Shown here piece after piece: positions 61,044 to 64,000 of a stretch of 64,000 nucleotides of DNA. Origin of the DNA: Limimaricola sp. (lineage in GTDB: Bacteria > Pseudomonadota > Alphaproteobacteria > Rhodobacterales > Rhodobacteraceae). Each line of letters begins with the position of its first letter. Position 1 is the stretch's first letter. The position numbers and the translations under genes were made by a program. The notes under the pieces are model-generated. The model was not told the DNA's origin. It saw only the letters and a list, made by a program, of their open reading frames with translations, and did no database searches. The stretch spans positions 124,001 to 188,000 of the forward strand of contig NZ_WGLM01000005.1 in NCBI RefSeq assembly GCF_016125575.1, given 5' to 3'.

Positions 61044-64000
61044 CTATGCTCCGTCTTCGCTAGCGTTGGATGCATCACTGTCCAATGGGGTCAATTTGAT
61101 GCCGAGTTTGCTGGCTAGGGTATCGATGCGTTGCGGCGCCACTTCGGAACGAACGCTTTCAATCACCTCTACAAAGTGACCTCTTTGTTCGTCTTCAACC
61201 TTGGTAAGCGCAGATTTCAACGAACTAGTATGCCTCTCCACAAAACCTACACCTTGCTCGCTCGCGGATGCGATGGCCGGCGTGGCAAAATTTCTCACTT
61301 TTGCATCGTCGGATGACTTGGAGAATATCTTATCGGTAAGTTCCGAGAACCTGGCTTGCACATATCCGAAGGTTTCTTTGTTTGTAGAAACGCCTCCCAT
61401 CCGGTCCGCTATTGCCTTGGGCATCGCAGCTCGTGCCTGAGGAGGAATAGAGTCCAAAAGTTTATCACTCAAATTTGGCCGCTTGCCAAGCTGAGCTTGT
61501 CCAGACATCAACTCAACCACAAGATCAGAAAATGGTTCTTGGAACCTATGTGCAGGAAGCTTGAAGTCTCTCAGGGTAGCCTCAACGGACAATACCGTAA
61601 GCACAACACTATCGGATGCTAGGTGGGTTCTCCATTCCTCGTCCGAAACTTCCGTCAGGACCTTTTCAGCCGCAGCGTGAAAAAGCTTCCAGCCATTTTC
61701 TTCACGATTAGCTGTATCCCGCAAGAGGGAAATGGAAATAGATTTGAGATCTAATTTCTTCACATCGTCATCTTGAACGATCCTACCTGTGTTTTTCAGA
61801 ACCAGATCGGTCCTGTCATCAAACGTGCTCCGAATTAGATCATAGTGGTTAATGAGTGTCCTCAAAGGCAGTGGATACAGGTCATCCCTCTCGCCCAAGC
61901 GTTCAGCAACAGAGGAGTAGAGTTCTTGGCTCGGTGAAGTTTTGGCAGCCAATTCTATCCAATGTGATACCCTTTGTTGGCGAATAACATGAGAAGCCAG
62001 TTCATCGACTACCGCATCGGACAACTCGACGGAACCAGTCAAAACTTGACTTAACCACTGTCGTGCCGGTTGAAGGTTCCCAAATGGTGGCTGGTTCGTG
62101 TTTCCGCCGACTTCAAATGTCGCCGTCTCAAGGCTCTCCAAAGTCAACCATACAGTCGCAGCCAGCGCTCTATCCGCTTCCTTTGATTGTTTCGTGGCGT
62201 CTGCATGCCAAGCAAGGGTCCCGTTGTTGGAAAGCATTCTAAGCAACTCAATAGCATTCTTGTTATTAGAAATCGCACCATAGGTGGTAATAAAGTTCTC
62301 AGCACGAGAGGCGAAATAGTCTTCTTCACCGCCAAATGTTTGGTTCGTTAGCTGATCGTGCTGGTGTTGCAGTAACGCAAAAAGATCGGACGCATTCAAT
62401 GAATTTGCCGACTTTAGCTGTTCGAAAACATAGTCAAATTTTAGCGGATCGTCTGACCAAATCTTTTTGAGGGGTTCCAAGAATGCCTTCGAAGAGATTG
62501 AAGGCTTGAACTTCGAAAACGACAGGCCAATCTCATCACAATCATAGGCAACACCGAGTACAAATTGTACATTTTGAGGCAACCGAAATTCATTGAGCAA
62601 GGGAGCGGCGAATGCTTCTAAGTTGCCTTCGGTATCATTGACGAGGGTACCGAGTGACTTGACCCAAATTCTACCATCATCGAAAGTTGCCTCCTTCGCG
62701 TCGAAGCAGTTCGTCATCCATTCAGCCAAGCGAAGTGCTATCGGCGAACGCTGATCACTTGGGCATAGATCAATTATCGCGCGCAAGTTTTGCACGTCTT
62801 TGGGTTCTTCAATTTTTGTAGAACTCAAATCATCTAGCCCCAAGAGAAATAACTTTAGCGCATGGGGAAAGGTCTGGTCATCCAGAGAAACGGAACTCAG
62901 GTTTTGGGCGACTTGGGCAAATGTGGCTGCCGCTTCCTTTGCCCAAATTGATGCCTGCGCCTCCAAAATTTCAATCAAAACCTGTCGAAATCCCGGGGCA
63001 CCCGAAAGGGATTGAAGCTGATCGGGATCCTTATCCACGAGCGCCGCAGAAACAGGACCTTCCAGCAATACTTGGTACGCCAAATGCGGTTCAACGTTGT
63101 AGGCAATCGCCGCTAGGTGCCGGTTCAAGTCATCATCACTGGAATTAACCAAATATGGCGCTAACTTATCTGATATATCAGTTAGTAGCCGCGGTCCACG
63201 TTCTATATCGTCTCGAAAGACTTGATACAGCGCAATTGTGTCGAGAGGTATTTTCCCTTCCCACTGCGCGAAAATGCTTGAGACTTCATTGACGAAAGAA
63301 ATGACTTGCCTTGGAGTGACGGGGCGATTTTGTCCTAGCGTCGACCGTTGGAAGATTTTCGTTACGTTATAGATTGCGCTTCTATCATAAAAGTTCGGTA
63401 GCCCTTTTCGAAGAGTAGATTCAATGTGCTCGGATACATTCGAAGCAATTGGGGGCGATACCCGAAAGATTTCGTCAAATGTTTTTCGGAATAGATCTTT
63501 TTCGGAGGGGCCGTTCGGGCCACTGTCAGATATCGCCCCTAAGACGTGAGCTCGGTCATATGGTACGATCGCGGTGCACGCGCGTTGATCTTTGTTCGGG
63601 TTGGCCGGATCGCCAGAAAACACTGCTCGGATATCTGCCCAGGCGTTGGAAATACTGCCTTTTGGAAGGCGGTCGATGTTGTCGAATACGATGACGATCC
63701 GATCTTTGTTTTCTTGAAGAACCTCTAAAGTATCCAACAATGTGGTCTCAAATTCATACTCGTTGGGATCTTCTTCTCGAATATTTTGGGTAGTTGTCTC
63801 GTTTTCCTGCTGCTTGGTGAAAAGCGATGCCGACATCGAAAGTGCTTCGGCAAACTTTATTTCTTCCTTCTTGGCGCGCTTCCATACTCTGATAATGAAC
63901 GCCCCATAAAGGAAAAGAACTAAGAGAATAGCTACAAACCAAACTGGAAAATAAATACCTAATATCGTGAACGAAGGTGCTGAGCCGCTCGTGGGGTTAA
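61044..64000 (-). CDS. KAP-type P-loop NTPase (5' partial)
   Basis: The frame is open from the right window edge to the stop at 61044, over 980 codons; the Walker A motif and start lie outside. From the edge it reads NPTSGSASPSF, then the membrane segment ILGIYFPVWFVAILLVLFLY and a basic helix (WKRAKKEE). Walker B is DRIVIVFDNIDRLP, typical of KAP NTPases, which carry membrane helices between Walker A and B. CTAIVPYDRAHV follows as in KAP proteins. The ~700-residue C-terminal part is helical and unrecognised. KAP relatives (PifA, QatA) act in phage exclusion. Base composition is AT-rich, so acquired. Confidence 0.82.
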   Translation of the reverse strand, partial: NPTSGSAPSFTILGIYFPVWFVAILLVLFLYGAFIIRVWKRAKKEEIKFAEALSMSASLFTKQQENETTTQNIREEDPNEYEFETTLLDTLEVLQENKDRIVIVFDNIDRLPKGSISNAWADIRAVFSGDPANPNKDQRACTAIVPYDRAHVLGAISDSGPNGPSEKDLFRKTFDEIFRVSPPIASNVSEHIESTLRKGLPNFYDRSAIYNVTKIFQRSTLGQNRPVTPRQVISFVNEVSSIFAQWEGKIPLDTIALYQVFRDDIERGPRLLTDISDKLAPYLVNSSDDDLNRHLAAIAYNVEPHLAYQVLLEGPVSAALVDKDPDQLQSLSGAPGFRQVLIEILEAQASIWAKEAAATFAQVAQNLSSVSLDDQTFPHALKLFLLGLDDLSSTKIEEPKDVQNLRAIIDLCPSDQRSPIALRLAEWMTNCFDAKEATFDDGRIWVKSLGTLVNDTEGNLEAFAAPLLNEFRLPQNVQFVLGVAYDCDEIGLSFSKFKPSISSKAFLEPLKKIWSDDPLKFDYVFEQLKSANSLNASDLFALLQHQHDQLTNQTFGGEEDYFASRAENFITTYGAISNNKNAIELLRMLSNNGTLAWHADATKQSKEADRALAATVWLTLESLETATFEVGGNTNQPPFGNLQPARQWLSQVLTGSVELSDAVVDELASHVIRQQRVSHWIELAAKTSPSQELYSSVAERLGERDDLYPLPLRTLINHYDLIRSTFDDRTDLVLKNTGRIVQDDDVKKLDLKSISISLLRDTANREENGWKLFHAAAEKVLTEVSDEEWRTHLASDSVVLTVLSVEATLRDFKLPAHRFQEPFSDLVVELMSGQAQLGKRPNLSDKLLDSIPPQARAAMPKAIADRMGGVSTNKETFGYVQARFSELTDKIFSKSSDDAKVRNFATPAIASASEQGVGFVERHTSSLKSALTKVEDEQRGHFVEVIESVRSEVAPQRIDTLASKLGIKLTPLDSDASNASEDGA

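Overview
The window is high-GC alphaproteobacterial chromosome. The mix of ABC and TRAP uptake operons, a PHA synthase and compact gene pairs overlapping as ATGA suggests a marine or soil member of the Rhodobacteraceae; this is inferred from gene style only, because no rRNA or marker gene is present. The first ~53 kb is metabolic host sequence. From about 54.4 kb to the right edge lies an accessory element that becomes visibly AT-richer after ~59.1 kb.

Layout. 1-7205: polyol/sugar-type ABC transporter (binding protein cut by the window edge, two permeases, a 62-aa membrane protein, two ATPases) ending in a dihydroxyacetone kinase. 7385-13025: membrane and secreted proteins of unknown function around an AraC-type regulator, including a LamG-like protein with a PGDQY repeat. 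13128-18785: a TPP-dependent 2-oxo acid dehydrogenase operon (E1 alpha, E1 beta, di-lipoyl E2-like protein, succinate-semialdehyde dehydrogenase, separate E2 core; no E3). 18885-28502: creatinase-like M24 protein, SDR, a regulator fusing a helix-turn-helix to a solute-binding-protein domain, then a ribose-type ABC operon with its own SDR and a first permease interrupted by an in-frame TAG. 28507-33655: small redox and housekeeping genes (DJ-1/PfpI, GFA, F420-reductase-like, LysR, membrane protein, Zn-alcohol dehydrogenase, cupin). 33820-40956: winged-helix regulator, TRAP transporter and divergent 5-oxoprolinase-type hydantoinase, probably a pyroglutamate uptake and hydrolysis unit, with a perfect palindrome in the divergent promoter region. 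41061-42875: PHA synthase.

42975-49287 carries a striking three-gene group: a 1360-aa protein joining a Lon-like Ser-Lys peptidase domain, a STAND NTPase, one membrane segment and a propeller-like C-terminus; a 176-aa partner; and a divergent 538-aa protein. Next come a CsgH-like protein, a 114-aa secreted protein, a DUF6522-like/5-formyl-THF cyclo-ligase fusion, a GDP-mannose synthesis enzyme and a LuxR-type response regulator.

54479-64000 looks like an integrated satellite or genomic island: tyrosine integrase, AlpA-type regulator, Toprim/CHC2 primase-like protein and DUF3987 protein. Its cargo is a ComEC-like metallo-beta-lactamase-fold protein, a small multi-pass membrane protein and a convergent KAP-type P-loop NTPase that runs off the right edge. 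The cargo and the Lon-STAND group are the best candidates for undescribed, possibly defensive, systems. All functional calls rest on reading motifs in the sequence; no database search was possible.
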